Positions 44,487-53,679 of a stretch of DNA of 64,000 nt are shown piece after piece; positions within the stretch are counted from its first letter, which is position 1; every line of letters starts with the position of its first letter. The notes under the pieces were generated by a model. It was given only the letters and a program-made list of their open reading frames with translations. It was not told where the DNA came from and did no database searches. The DNA is from Bradyrhizobium sp. Ash2021. Lineage in GTDB: Bacteria; Pseudomonadota; Alphaproteobacteria; Rhizobiales; Xanthobacteraceae. The DNA is taken from contig NZ_CP100604.1 in assembly GCF_031202265.1 (NCBI RefSeq), positions 1,780,501 through 1,844,500 on the forward strand, in the 5' to 3' direction. Both the position numbers and the translations under genes were made by a program.

Positions 44487-45374
44487 ATGAATGTTGGCCT
44501 CGTTGCGCAATCGCTATTAGCAGGCATCACCAATGGCCTGGTCTACGCCTTGATCGGGATAGGAATTGCTGCCATCTTCAAAGGCAGTCGCGTGGCAAAC
44601 GCGATGCAGGGTGAATTCAGCGTCGTCGGCGCAATCGTCGTTGTGCTGTTGATGACAGGACATCAATGGCCCTACTGGCTGGCTATCGTTGCCGGATGCT
44701 TAAGCGGCGTTGTGATTGGCGCCCTGATTGAGATCACGTTTATCCGACACCTGATGCGCAACAATGCGCCGGAAGACAGCTATCTGCAATTGACAATCGG
44801 CATCAGCCTGACGATCGCCGCCTCGGTTCTGTTCTTTTTCGGTCGAGAGAGCCATCTTCTGCCGGGTTTTGGCAGCGGCAAGGTTTACATCGTCATGGAT
44901 GCCGTCGTGCAGGAACACGCGATCTGGCTGATTGTGATCAGCGCGTTGCTGACATTGGGCCTGAGACAGTTTTACAGCCGCACCTCGATTGGCCTCAAGA
45001 TGATGGCGGCGTCGATCGATGCGGATGGTGCCGCGAGCATCGGCATCAACGTCGCGCTGATGCGCACACTCACTTTCATGCTTGGTGGACTGCTGGGCGC
45101 TATCGCCGGCATCCTGATCACGCCGATCATCCCGGTCGACTACATGGTCGGCCTGCAATTGACGCTCAAGGGATTTGCGGCTGCGATCCTGGGCGGTCTC
45201 ACTAACCCGCTCGGAGCGGCACTTGGTGGTCTCATGCTGGGGGTTGTCGAAGCCCTGGTAATCATGGGCGTTTCGTCCAGCTATAAAGACGTGATCACTT
45301 TCAGCCTGCTCATCCTCATCATGATCGTAATGCCGAACGGGCTTTTGGGCCGTGCCGGAAGGGCAGGGGGGTGA
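44487..45374 (+). CDS. Branched-chain-type ABC permease (LivH-like), copy 1
   Basis: 295 residues, polytopic, LivH family: LLAGITNGLVYALIGIGIAA at the start, AASIDADGAASIGINV (cytoplasmic coupling region) and FAAAILGGLTNPLGAALGG near the end. With the LivM-like partner it forms the membrane channel of a HAAT importer. The family name refers to branched-chain amino acids, but many members import aromatic or other carboxylates; the neighbouring catabolic genes favour the latter. Confidence 0.9.
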   Translation: MNVGLVAQSLLAGITNGLVYALIGIGIAAIFKGSRVANAMQGEFSVVGAIVVVLLMTGHQWPYWLAIVAGCLSGVVIGALIEITFIRHLMRNNAPEDSYLQLTIGISLTIAASVLFFFGRESHLLPGFGSGKVYIVMDAVVQEHAIWLIVISALLTLGLRQFYSRTSIGLKMMAASIDADGAASIGINVALMRTLTFMLGGLLGAIAGILITPIIPVDYMVGLQLTLKGFAAAILGGLTNPLGAALGGLMLGVVEALVIMGVSSSYKDVITFSLLILIMIVMPNGLLGRAGRAGG

Positions 45375-45380
45375 CCAGTC

Positions 45381-46325
45381 ATGTCGCGCGCGCTTCTTCT
45401 TACGGCGGTTATTGCACTGAGCCTGGCATTGCCCCCATTCTTACCTCGCCATCTTGTCGACCTGCTGGTTTTCACCGGCATTTACTCCATCGCCGGACTG
45501 GGCGTCGGGCTCCTGCTCGGCCAATGCGGGATCGTTAACCTGGGGCAGACCGTTTTCTATGGCATTGGCGCCTATTCGACTGCGTACGTCACGGTACAGG
45601 TTGGTGGCTCGCCTCTCGGCGGCTGCGCAATCGCCATCGTGCTATCGGCTCTGCTGGCGCTGGCGGTCGGATGGCCGATCTTGCGCCTGACCGGTTACTT
45701 CCTCGCGTTGGCGACCTTGGCTCTCGGTATCATTGCAAATGCGCTGTTTTACGAATGGAGCTGGTTGACAGGGGGGACGCTCGGTATCGGGGGCGTCCCG
45801 AAGTTGCAACTCTTCAGCTTCGTTCTCGATACGCCGCTGCGCTTCTACTATCTCGTGGTGACGGTGATGTCGCTCTGCCTGCTTCTCGCGCATAATCTGA
45901 CCCGCAGCAGGAATGGCTTGATGCTGCGGGCGATGCGGGACGCACCCGAAGCCGCCACCAGCCTGGCGATCGACCTGCAATGGTTGCGCACACGGATATT
46001 CATCCTGAGCGCAGTGATGGGGAGCGTCGCAGGTAGCCTGTTCGCCCATTATGGTGGGTACGTCAGCGTACAGAGCTTCGGTATCGATACGTCGATCAGC
46101 TTTCTCTTGATCCCGGTTCTCGGCGGAGCCACCTCGTTGCCAGGAGTGGTGGTTGGAGCTTTGTTCATCACGTTGCTGCCGGAACTGCTCAGCCGCTTCG
46201 GGAATGTACATCAAATCCTGTTCGGGCTCGCTTTGGTCGGCGTGGTCGTACTGATGCCAACCGGCTTGATGGGCGCTCTGGCTTGGCTTTGGCAACGTGT
46301 CAGCCAACGCGCGGCCAAACCATGA
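45381..46325 (+). CDS. Branched-chain-type ABC permease (LivM-like), copy 1
   Basis: 314 residues. GLGVGLLLGQCGIVNLGQTV is the LivM signature, followed by FYGIGAYSTAYVTV and a late VLGGATSLPGVVVGALFITL. It starts 6 bp after the LivH-like gene, and its stop overlaps the ATPase start. It is the second half of the permease dimer. Confidence 0.9.
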   Translation: MSRALLLTAVIALSLALPPFLPRHLVDLLVFTGIYSIAGLGVGLLLGQCGIVNLGQTVFYGIGAYSTAYVTVQVGGSPLGGCAIAIVLSALLALAVGWPILRLTGYFLALATLALGIIANALFYEWSWLTGGTLGIGGVPKLQLFSFVLDTPLRFYYLVVTVMSLCLLLAHNLTRSRNGLMLRAMRDAPEAATSLAIDLQWLRTRIFILSAVMGSVAGSLFAHYGGYVSVQSFGIDTSISFLLIPVLGGATSLPGVVVGALFITLLPELLSRFGNVHQILFGLALVGVVVLMPTGLMGALAWLWQRVSQRAAKP

Positions 46326-47086
46326 GCGACATGGCGGATCTCCTTGCGCTCGATCGGTTGGGCCACAGCTTCGGTGGCTTCGCGGTCCTCAGGAGCGTCA
46401 CGTTCTCAGTTCCGGTGGGCGATATTGTCGGGCTGATCGGCCCTAACGGATCAGGCAAGACGACACTTTTTAACATCGTCAGCGGATACATCGCTCACCG
46501 CCATGGCAGTGTGCTCTATGGCAAGCGCGACTTGTCGGGAACCTCGATCCAGGAACGCTCTAAAGCCGGCATGGTACGAACCTTCCAGACACCGAAGGTG
46601 TTCGAACAGATGACCGTGATTGAGAACATCATGGTGGGAGCCTGCAAGATCACCCGCAGCGGCATGATCGAAGATTTGCTCCGGCTGCCGCGGTCAAGGA
46701 GCGACCTGCGCCACCTTCGCGAACGGGCTGAGGAGATATGCGTCAAATTCGACCTCGCCGACGTGCGCAATCAATTGTCGCGCACCCTGCCGGCCGGACA
46801 GCGGCGCATTCTCGAAATTGCCAGGGCTGTCATCGGCCAACCTAAGCTCCTCATGCTGGACGAACCCTCGTCCGGGCTGAATGCGGACGAGATCGCCAAT
46901 CTTCGGCGCTGGATTGAGCTACTCAACGCCGAAGGGACCAGCATCCTGCTTGTGTCGCACGATATGGAACTGATGGGGGTCGCGGATCGGGTTCATGTCC
47001 TGTACTTCGGCGAGATCATCGCCAGCGGTGACATGGGGGAAATTCAGCGCAACGCGAAAGTCCGCGAAGTCTATTTGGGAACCTAA
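46322..47086 (+). CDS. ABC transporter ATPase (LivG-like), copy 1
   Basis: 254 residues from the methionine of MSDMADLL (ATGA overlap with the permease). Walker A GPNGSGKTTL, LivG-type Q-loop region MVRTFQTPKVFEQMTVIENI, a modified signature LPAGQRRILEIARAV instead of LSGGQ, Walker B LLMLDEPSSGLN, and the H-loop SHDMELM are visible. The LPAGQ signature is common in LivG proteins. It powers import together with the LivF-like subunit. Confidence 0.9.
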   Translation: MSDMADLLALDRLGHSFGGFAVLRSVTFSVPVGDIVGLIGPNGSGKTTLFNIVSGYIAHRHGSVLYGKRDLSGTSIQERSKAGMVRTFQTPKVFEQMTVIENIMVGACKITRSGMIEDLLRLPRSRSDLRHLRERAEEICVKFDLADVRNQLSRTLPAGQRRILEIARAVIGQPKLLMLDEPSSGLNADEIANLRRWIELLNAEGTSILLVSHDMELMGVADRVHVLYFGEIIASGDMGEIQRNAKVREVYLGT

Positions 47087-47089
47087 GGC

Positions 47090-47806
47090 ATGCTGGTTGT
47101 TGAGGGACTCACCGCAGGATATGGTCCGCTGGTCATACTGCGCGATATCTCCCTCAAGATGCTAAAGGGCGAGGCGGTTGCCATTGTCGGTGCCAATGGT
47201 GCCGGAAAGACCACGCTGGTCCGCGCGCTTTGCGGGCTGAATAGGGCACACGGGGGCCGCATCGTCAAAAATGGCATCGATATCACCGGCTTCCCGGCTC
47301 ACGCCAGACCACGGCACGGGATGGCCGCGTTATTGGAAAACCGTCGCTTATTCGGCGAGTTCACCGTTCGTGACAATCTGCGCTTGGCCGAGGAGGCCGG
47401 ACGGAAGCATCGCGGGCGCGATCTTCGTTTCACGTGGGATGACATATGCGATCTGTTTCCCATGATCGGCGAACGCGAGCGTACCCGCGTCGAATTGCTG
47501 AGCGGCGGTCAACAGCAGATGGTGGCGATCGCCCGCGGCCTCCTGCTCCAGCCGGATTTACTAGTACTTGACGAACCATCGACCGGTTTGGCGCCCAAGG
47601 TGGTGAAGGAGATCTTGCAGGTGCTGCACAATCTGCGTGCGCGGGGCATGGGAATTCTTCTCATCGAACAAAACGTCGGGATCGCGATCGAAATCACAGA
47701 TCGCGCCTATGTCATGTCGTTGGGCCGTATCATCCACGCCGTGGACGGAAATGAATGGCGCGGCTTCATGTCCGATGAGCGGCTCGCAAAGGCTTTCTTA
47801 GGCTAG
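47090..47806 (+). CDS. ABC transporter ATPase (LivF-like), copy 1
   Basis: 238 residues. Walker A GANGAGKTTL, ENRRLFGEFTVRDNLRLAEE, signature LLSGGQQQMVAIARGL, Walker B LLVLDEPSTGLAPK, and LLIEQNVGIAIEITDRAYVM are typical LivF. It follows the LivG-like gene by 3 bp. It ends the transport operon; the AT-rich gap that follows carries putative operators before the hydroxylase. Confidence 0.9.
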   Translation: MLVVEGLTAGYGPLVILRDISLKMLKGEAVAIVGANGAGKTTLVRALCGLNRAHGGRIVKNGIDITGFPAHARPRHGMAALLENRRLFGEFTVRDNLRLAEEAGRKHRGRDLRFTWDDICDLFPMIGERERTRVELLSGGQQQMVAIARGLLLQPDLLVLDEPSTGLAPKVVKEILQVLHNLRARGMGILLIEQNVGIAIEITDRAYVMSLGRIIHAVDGNEWRGFMSDERLAKAFLG

Positions 47807-47850
47807 AAAAATCGATTTAATATCTAGTTCATCCATACAATCGATTATTT
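47807..47850. promoter_or_regulatory. AT-rich intergenic region with repeated AATCGATT core
   Basis: AAAATCGATTTAA and CAATCGATTATTT lie 29 bp apart just upstream of the hydroxylase gene. An AAAAATCGATTTG element also occurs at about 58240 in the promoter region of the binding-protein gene, next to the GntR gene. It may be the operator of that GntR regulator; unproven. Confidence 0.35.
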
Positions 47851-47942
47851 AGTTGACTGATTCGCGCTCGTGTGGTGAATTGGGATCAGAAGTCTATCAG
47901 CGGGAGCCTCCTCCGGCTGCCCAACGCGGAAGCGGCGTTCGC

Positions 47943-50282
47943 ATGGAAAAATACGGTATCGGACAACCAACTCGACGCTTCGAAGATTCGCGCCTGCTGC
48001 GCGGACGCGGCCGGTTCCAGGATGATCGCAATCTACCAGGTCAAGCTTACGCAGTGGTGCTCCGATCGCCGCATGCGCATGCCCGTATCCTTGAGCTCGA
48101 TACCGCCGCGGCCAAAGCGGCGCCGGGTGTGCTCGCGGTCTATGGCGGGGCGGATTACGCGGCGGACGGACTTGGAATGCCAAAGGCGACGATCCCGCGT
48201 AAACGGCCCGATGGCTCGCCGATGTTCGCGCCGCAGCGTCCCGCTCTGGTGGTTGATCGTGTCCGTTATGTCGGCGATCCGGTTGCCCTGATTGTCGCTG
48301 AGACCCTGGCGCAAGCGAAGGATGCTGCAGAGCTCATCGGCGTAGATTATGAACCGCTGCCGGCTGTCACCTCAACGGCAGAGGCCGACCAGCCTGGCGC
48401 CGCGCGGGTCTGGGACAAGTGTCCAGACAACATTTCCAACATCTCCGAGAAAGGCAACAAGGACGCGGCCTCGGCAGCCTTCGCGCGGGCGGCGCATGTA
48501 ATTAAGAGACGCTATGTCATCACGCGGGTGCATGCGCAGTATATGGAAACCCGTGGCGCGCTGGGCGCTTATGATGCGGGGGATGAACGCTACACCCTCT
48601 ATACCGACTGCCAGTATCCGCATCGAGTCCGCAACATGCTGGCGAGTGCAGTCTTCCGTGTGCCGGAAAGCAGGATTCGCGTCGTTAGCGGTGATGTCGG
48701 CGGCGGGTTCGGCAGCAAGGGGTGGCAATATGTCGAACATCGCCTGGTGTTGTGGGCAGCCAAGAAACTTGGCCGGCCCGTCAAATGGACTTGCGATCGC
48801 TCCGAGGCCGTTCTCGCCGATGAACACGGCCGCGACAGCGTGGGTGAAATCGAGCTCGCGCTCGACGAGGCTTATCGCTTCGTGGGCTTGCGGCTGAAGC
48901 TCGTCGGAAATATCGGCGCGTACGTTGCGTCCGACCGCAGTCTGCTGGTGCCCTCGATGATGATCGGGACCGTGACGGGCGTCTACGACATTCCAGCCGC
49001 ATACGTCGCGGTCATCGGCGTTCTGACCAACACAAGCAATACGGCGCCTTACCGCGGTGCCGGCCGGCCGGAGGCGATCTACCTGATTGAGCGCCTGATC
49101 GACGACGCGGCGCGCGAGCTGAAGATCGATCGCCTCGAATTGCGGCGTCTCAATATTATCCCAACGGCCGCTATGCCGTATCAGAACCCGCTGGGGTGCT
49201 ACTACGATTGTGGCGACTTTCCAGGAAACCTCGATCTCGCGCTCGAAGTGGGTGACTACGCCAACTTCGAATGCCGTCGTCGAGTGTCGCTGGAGCGCGG
49301 CCTCTTGCGCGGCATTGGTGTAGCAAACGCGATTGAGCAAGCCGCGACCCCGACCCAATCGGAGTTTGCGGAGATCCGCTTCGACACGAGCGGTAGCGCG
49401 CAATTGCTGATGGGCACCAAGAATCAAGGGCAGGGACACGAGACGACCTTTAAACAGATACTGCATGAGCGTTTGGGGCTGGACCCACGCGACGTCCATT
49501 TTGTCGACGGCGACACCGATCAGGTGGCCTTTGGAATGGGCACCAACGGCTCGCGCTCCACAGTGGTGGGCGGTTCAGCAATACATTTCGCCGCGGAGAA
49601 AATCGTCGAAAAGGGCAAGCGTATCGCCGCACACTTGATGGAGTCCGATGCGAAGGATCTGGAGTTTTCCGACGGTAGATTCTTCGTGACGGGGACCGAT
49701 CGCTCGATGACGTTGAAGGACGTCGCGGTCGCCTCATACTTGCCCCTGAAGCTGCCGCCTGGTTTTGATGGCGGGCTGTATGAATCGGCAACCTATGCGC
49801 CGGCCAAAGATACGTTCCCGAATGGCTGCCATATCAGCGAAGTCGAGATCGATCCGGAAACCGGCGAAGTCAAATTGCTCAACTACGTGATCGTCGACGA
49901 TGTTGGAACTGTGATCAATCCGATGACCCTGAAGGGGCAGATACACGGAGGCATTGCCCAAGGCGTCGGTCAGATTCTCATGGAACGTGTCGTCTACGAT
50001 AAAGAGTCCGGTCAGCTTCTGACCGCGAGCTTCATGGACTACGCGATGCCGCGGGCCGATCTGTTCAGTCACATCACGGTGAAAAGCAATCCCGTTCCGA
50101 CCAGCCTGAACCCCCTTGGTGCAAAGGGCGCCGGCGAGGCCGGCTGCGTCGGCTCACTCCCGGCAGTGATGAACGCCATCATGCATGCGCTTGAAGCCGC
50201 GGGCGTGCTGCGGTTCGACATGCCGGCGACCAGCGATCGCGTGTGGCATGCCATCCGCTCCGCATCGGAGGCAGCGGCATGA
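47943..50282 (+). CDS. Molybdenum hydroxylase large subunit (xanthine dehydrogenase/CoxL family)
   Basis: 779 residues from the methionine of MEKYGIGQPTRRFEDSRLLR; the TTG-started extension at 47853 lacks similarity. GDVGGGFGSKGWQYVEHRLV and NTAPYRGAGRPEAIYLIERL are molybdopterin-binding motifs, TKNQGQGHETTFKQ is another, and the catalytic Glu sits in LGAKGAGEAGCVGSLPA. The active-site loop lacks the AYRCSFR of true CO dehydrogenase, so it is a hydroxylase acting on an aldehyde, purine or N-heterocycle. The usual FAD and [2Fe-2S] subunit genes are not adjacent. Its first third is duplicated at 63150. Confidence 0.88.
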   Translation: MEKYGIGQPTRRFEDSRLLRGRGRFQDDRNLPGQAYAVVLRSPHAHARILELDTAAAKAAPGVLAVYGGADYAADGLGMPKATIPRKRPDGSPMFAPQRPALVVDRVRYVGDPVALIVAETLAQAKDAAELIGVDYEPLPAVTSTAEADQPGAARVWDKCPDNISNISEKGNKDAASAAFARAAHVIKRRYVITRVHAQYMETRGALGAYDAGDERYTLYTDCQYPHRVRNMLASAVFRVPESRIRVVSGDVGGGFGSKGWQYVEHRLVLWAAKKLGRPVKWTCDRSEAVLADEHGRDSVGEIELALDEAYRFVGLRLKLVGNIGAYVASDRSLLVPSMMIGTVTGVYDIPAAYVAVIGVLTNTSNTAPYRGAGRPEAIYLIERLIDDAARELKIDRLELRRLNIIPTAAMPYQNPLGCYYDCGDFPGNLDLALEVGDYANFECRRRVSLERGLLRGIGVANAIEQAATPTQSEFAEIRFDTSGSAQLLMGTKNQGQGHETTFKQILHERLGLDPRDVHFVDGDTDQVAFGMGTNGSRSTVVGGSAIHFAAEKIVEKGKRIAAHLMESDAKDLEFSDGRFFVTGTDRSMTLKDVAVASYLPLKLPPGFDGGLYESATYAPAKDTFPNGCHISEVEIDPETGEVKLLNYVIVDDVGTVINPMTLKGQIHGGIAQGVGQILMERVVYDKESGQLLTASFMDYAMPRADLFSHITVKSNPVPTSLNPLGAKGAGEAGCVGSLPAVMNAIMHALEAAGVLRFDMPATSDRVWHAIRSASEAAA

Positions 50283-51157
50283 ACGTTCTCGAAGGCAACC
50301 GCATCGAACGGCGGCGGGTGCTGCATGGTGGCAGCCCCCAATGGGCCGTTCCGGCTTCGGACGGCTTACGGCTCGACGACGGCCGTGTGGTTGCGCTGAA
50401 CGAGGTGAAGCATCTGCCGCCGTGTCGGCCGACCAAAATCCTGTGCGTGCACACCAACTACATGTCGCGGTATTTCGAGGTGCTCGGCAAGACCGACGGG
50501 CTGCAGGCACCCACCTTCTTTCAGAAGCCGCTTTCGGCGATCAACAATCATGATGGTGAGATCGGCCTTCCCGACGGTTACAAATTCCTCAATTATGAAG
50601 GGGAGCTGGCCGCGATTGTCGGTCGACCGATGCGCAACGTCGCGCCGGAGCAGGTGTGGGACTGCCTTGCCGGTTTCACGGTCGCAAACGACGTCAGCCT
50701 GCACGATATGCGTGATGCCGATATGGGAGGCATGGTCCGCGTCAAGGGCGCCGATGGATTCTGCCCGCTCGGTCCGGGCATTGTCCGGGGTCTGGATGTT
50801 CGCCAGTCCACACTGCGCACCTACCTCAACGGTGGTCTGGTGCAGGAGTCTCCGATCGCCGAGATGATCTTCGGCATCGATTACCTGATTGCCGATTTGG
50901 CGCGGCATATCACACTTGAAGCCGGCGACGTGATTCTGACCGGAACTCCGGCCAACTCGCGTCCAATGACCGCTGGGGACGTCGTCGAGGTGGAGATCAC
51001 CGGAGTCGGCCGGTTGCGCAACACCGTCCAGCCCGTGCCCGCGCCCAGGATGCAAATCGGTCATCAGCCGCAAGACAATCCCGCAATCCGCAGCGTTGCG
51101 CTTGGCAACGACGAGCGTCTGCCAGCACAGCTCCGCCGCGGCGCGCTCACACGGTAG
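50279..51157 (+). CDS. Fumarylacetoacetate-hydrolase-family enzyme
   Basis: 292 residues from the ATG that overlaps the hydroxylase stop. The FAH fold is shown by TKILCVHTNYMSRYFEVLGK, FFQKPLSAINNHDGEI, the metal motif FLNYEGELAAIVGRPMRNV (Glu ligands), VANDVSLHDMRDADMGG (Asp ligand) and GDVILTGTPANSRPMTAGDV. Relatives cleave C-C bonds in acylpyruvates or isomerise/decarboxylate hydroxymuconate-type acids in aromatic ring degradation. Translational coupling to the hydroxylase suggests that hydroxylation of a ring is followed by cleavage of a ring-opened diketo acid. Confidence 0.87.
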   Translation: MNVLEGNRIERRRVLHGGSPQWAVPASDGLRLDDGRVVALNEVKHLPPCRPTKILCVHTNYMSRYFEVLGKTDGLQAPTFFQKPLSAINNHDGEIGLPDGYKFLNYEGELAAIVGRPMRNVAPEQVWDCLAGFTVANDVSLHDMRDADMGGMVRVKGADGFCPLGPGIVRGLDVRQSTLRTYLNGGLVQESPIAEMIFGIDYLIADLARHITLEAGDVILTGTPANSRPMTAGDVVEVEITGVGRLRNTVQPVPAPRMQIGHQPQDNPAIRSVALGNDERLPAQLRRGALTR

Positions 51158-51166
51158 AGAAAAATC

Positions 51167-51388
51167 ATGGACCTCGGACTAAAAGACCAGTCGGCCATCG
51201 TTTGTGCATCCTCCCGGGGTCTTGGCGAAGCCTGCGCCACGGCGTTGTCGCGTGAAGGCGTGCGCGTCTACATCAATGGCCGCAACCAAGCGACGTTGGA
51301 GGAAGCCGCGGCGCGGATCGAAACTGCGAGCGGTCGCCGGCCCCATGCGGTGGTCGCGGACATCTCCACAATCAGCGGTACGATCTAG
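51167..51388 (+). pseudogene. Short-chain dehydrogenase/reductase, 5' part only
   Basis: LKDQSAIVCASSRGLGEACA, then TALSREGVRVYINGRNQATL is the Rossmann N-terminus of an SDR (GxxxGxG variant ASSRGLG, NGR for cofactor choice). It stops after 73 residues at HAVVADISTISGTI, where about 175 more would be expected, including the Tyr-x-x-x-Lys site. It is the third gene of the hydroxylase-FAH operon, now lost by a deletion that brought the porin gene near. Confidence 0.8.
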
Positions 51389-51428
51389 AACTTTCACAAG
51401 GAAGCGGCCAATAGGGGGGTTAACTGCA

Positions 51429-52925
51429 ATGGGTTCAAAGTCGAGATTTGTTAAAAGTATCATACGCGGCACCGGGAAGAGCTTCGCGTGTGCTGTTGCG
51501 TCGGCTGGCTTTGTCGCCAGCGCCAGCGCCGCGGATCTGGATGGGCTGGTTTTGAAGGCGCCGCCAGTAATGCCGGATCTCACTTGGCATGGCATTACGC
51601 TGATCGGCGCTATCGATGTCTCGGGGCAATATGAACAACACGGAGCGCCGTATGCAGGTGGTGCCACTACGTCCTCGTCGCTGATTACCCCGTGGAATAG
51701 AAGCCCCCAATGGCTTTTCGCTCCCAGCCAATCACTTCAATCCTTCTTGGGTGTCAAAGTTGAAGAACCCATAACCTCTGATGTAAAATTTATCGCCAGG
51801 GCGGAAATGGGCTTCAATCCAACCACCGGCGACATTTCAGATGCGCTCAAGAGCACCCAACGAATGAACGGCATTCCGTTGAACCTGCAGTCGATGAATG
51901 GTGACGGCTCTCGTGCTGGGCAAATTCTGAACGGCGAAGCTTGGGCGGGTTTCGACAGCAAGCCGTGGGGCACAATACATATCGGTCGCAACAATGCTGT
52001 TGCGCTCGATATGTTGGGCGCGTACGATCCCCTCGCCTCGTACGGATTCTCGCTCTTCGGTTACGTCGGTCTCTTGGCGGGGCAGGGCAGCGCGGAAACC
52101 CCTCGTATCGATGATTCAATAAAATATCTCAACAGCTGGGGCCCGATCCGTACCGAACTTATGTATGGGCATCCAAACACGAACGCAAAAGACTTCTTTC
52201 AGGGAACTATCGGATTTGTACGTCCGAACTTCTCTATCGACTTAATCGCCGGTCACGTCAGCGATATGCTGTTGGTCAATGCGCTGGCCGGCCCAGCTAA
52301 TTTGGGTTCGCAGTTTCTCGGCGCACGCGTCTTCGACACCAATATGTACGGGTTCCTTGCGAAGTATGTGTTCGATCTCAGTGGAGGCGGCGTGCTGGCT
52401 ACGTCCGAGTCGAAGTTTACGCTGAGTGGTGGATACCAACGTCTCGATTTCTCCAATCCAGCCGACGGAGGTTTCGCGCCGGGACATACAACGATTGGAG
52501 ACTACCAAATTGGCCCGGTTTTCTCAACCAGCGCTTCAATCGCGACTGGGGTCGTAAACTATGGCTTCACCGGCGGAGATCGTTTGGTTGATATTAGCTT
52601 CATCGCGGGTAAATATCAATATGATTCACATCTATCGCTCGCGCTTGCCTATTATCGCTATGATCAAAACAGTTTCGGATTGGGCGTGAACGCTATTCCC
52701 GGTATCGTGGCGCCGTCGTATTCAAGCAAGAGCTGCTCGAGCAGCGCCTTCTTCAACTGTTCTGGCAATGAGCAGGTGGTCTCGTTCCGAGCCGATTATC
52801 AGTGGACAAAGAATCTGATGCTTTACGCCGGCATTGCCTACTCCAAGGTCAACGGTGGTTTTGCATTCTCTTATCTGACCACGTCTACGTTCGACCCGAC
52901 CGTGGGTTTAAGATTCACCTTCTGA
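51429..52925 (+). CDS. Outer-membrane porin
   Basis: 498 residues from the methionine of MGSKSRFVKS. The signal peptide is SFACAVASAGFVASASAA with cleavage before DLDG. A beta-barrel of alternating residues follows (TWHGITLIGAIDVSGQYEQH, GEAWAGFDSKPWGTIHIGRN near 175, resembling the Gram-negative porin Porin_4 pattern). The C-terminal Phe (TVGLRFTF) is the outer-membrane insertion signal. One disulfide is possible in the SKSCSSSAFFNCSG loop. It probably supplies the ABC importer with its substrate. A strong hairpin terminator follows. Confidence 0.85.
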   Translation: MGSKSRFVKSIIRGTGKSFACAVASAGFVASASAADLDGLVLKAPPVMPDLTWHGITLIGAIDVSGQYEQHGAPYAGGATTSSSLITPWNRSPQWLFAPSQSLQSFLGVKVEEPITSDVKFIARAEMGFNPTTGDISDALKSTQRMNGIPLNLQSMNGDGSRAGQILNGEAWAGFDSKPWGTIHIGRNNAVALDMLGAYDPLASYGFSLFGYVGLLAGQGSAETPRIDDSIKYLNSWGPIRTELMYGHPNTNAKDFFQGTIGFVRPNFSIDLIAGHVSDMLLVNALAGPANLGSQFLGARVFDTNMYGFLAKYVFDLSGGGVLATSESKFTLSGGYQRLDFSNPADGGFAPGHTTIGDYQIGPVFSTSASIATGVVNYGFTGGDRLVDISFIAGKYQYDSHLSLALAYYRYDQNSFGLGVNAIPGIVAPSYSSKSCSSSAFFNCSGNEQVVSFRADYQWTKNLMLYAGIAYSKVNGGFAFSYLTTSTFDPTVGLRFTF

Positions 52926-52936
52926 TATATTAAACG

Positions 52937-52968
52937 AATATGGCGGGCGACAGCGCGCCCGCCATATT
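52937..52968 (+). terminator. Rho-independent-type hairpin after the porin gene
   Basis: A perfect 13-bp stem (AATATGGCGGGCG with its complement at 52956-52968) with a 6-base ACAGCG loop, 11 bp after the porin stop. The following tract (GCTTTATCTTCT) is only moderately T-rich. Confidence 0.75.
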
Positions 52969-53159
52969 GCTTTATCTTCTCTGTGGGAGCCGATCCAAGA
53001 ACTCGCTGAGTCGAATCAATCGGGGACGGCTCTATTGCGAGAGGCTCGATTCGAAAGAATTTTCGGTGTTAGAGCCTGAACTTCGGCGATATGCCGGCGC
53101 CGCGCGGCCTTCGTCTCTCAACTGATCTGACGGAGGAATGGGGACTATGCTTTCGCCGA

Positions 53160-53414
53160 TCAGTCCACCAGCTCAACGCTGCCACGCTTGATTGTTGCTT
53201 CGCGGCGCGCCAACTCCGCTGTCACGATGCCGAATTGCCCAATCATGACCCGGCGCGTCCGGCCATGACGTCGGTATTGCACCAGAAAGAATCGCTTACC
53301 GCTCGGCATGACGCGCACATCGAATCCCGGAAGATCGGTATCGAAGGCGATGAAGTCTTTCGGTGCGGCCTTGAGAGCCTCGACTGTCCGTTTGGTGATC
53401 CTAATTTTTGCCAT
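53160..53414 (-). pseudogene. Phage-type tyrosine integrase, N-terminal arm domain only
   Basis: MAKIRITKRTVEALKAAPKD, then FDTDLPGFDVRVMPSGKRFF and LVQYRRHGRTRRVMIGQFGI is the arm-binding DUF4102 domain of P4-type integrases. It ends after 84 residues (ELARREATIKRGSVELVD) without the core-binding and catalytic domains. It lies 220 bp from a tRNA-fMet attachment-like sequence, so it is probably the stub of an older integrated element. The 190 bp between the porin terminator and this stub contain no gene. Confidence 0.82.
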
Positions 53415-53634
53415 GCCTGTACTCGTTCGTGAAACGTTCCGACCTTCAGTTTTCCGATCAGACGATGCTTCGTGGAAGCGTCGTGGAAGCGGTGCGACGA
53501 AAGTCATGGCGTAGCGCTTCGCAAACAAGGTACGAGGGCGCACGAGAATAAATCAAGCCTGCTCAATAAGTTGTGGTAGGATAGCGTAAGGCGTGCGGCG
53601 CGTTCGCAGAGCAGCGAAAACCGTGTGTATGAAA

Positions 53635-53679
53635 CTCATAACCTGAAGGTCATAGGTTCAAATCCTATCCCCGCAACCA
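53635..53679 (+). repeat. 3' 45 bp of initiator tRNA-Met: attachment site
   Basis: The anticodon loop CTCATAA, variable region, T-arm GGTTCAAATCC and acceptor end ATCCCCGCAACCA of tRNA-fMet are present. The 5' half (CGCGGGG and D-arm) is not: upstream DNA is unrelated. This is the pattern of an attR/attL site left by an element integrating into the tRNA 3' end. It overlaps the last codons of the serine recombinase. Confidence 0.8.

Larger units (their letters stand above)
44270..48793 (+). repeat. Large direct duplication, copy 1
   Basis: 4,524 bp that recur at 59477-64000 with a constant offset of 15,207 bp. It covers the binding-protein tail, two permeases, two ATPases and the first third of the molybdenum hydroxylase gene. 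All ORF coordinates and translations match, and I saw no mismatch by eye. The repeat continues beyond the window, so its true length is unknown. Confidence 0.93.

Noticed and set aside
44487..47806. Leucine/isoleucine/valine importer as a firm assignment
   Set aside because: The family signature is clear, but catabolic neighbours point to another substrate, so no liv gene symbols were given.
47943..50282. Aerobic CO dehydrogenase large subunit (coxL form I)
   Set aside because: The AYRCSFR active-site loop is absent (PYRGAGRPEA instead), and coxM and coxS are not adjacent.
53635..53679. Functional tRNA-Met gene
   Set aside because: Only the anticodon-loop to CCA part is present; the 5' acceptor strand and D-arm are missing upstream.
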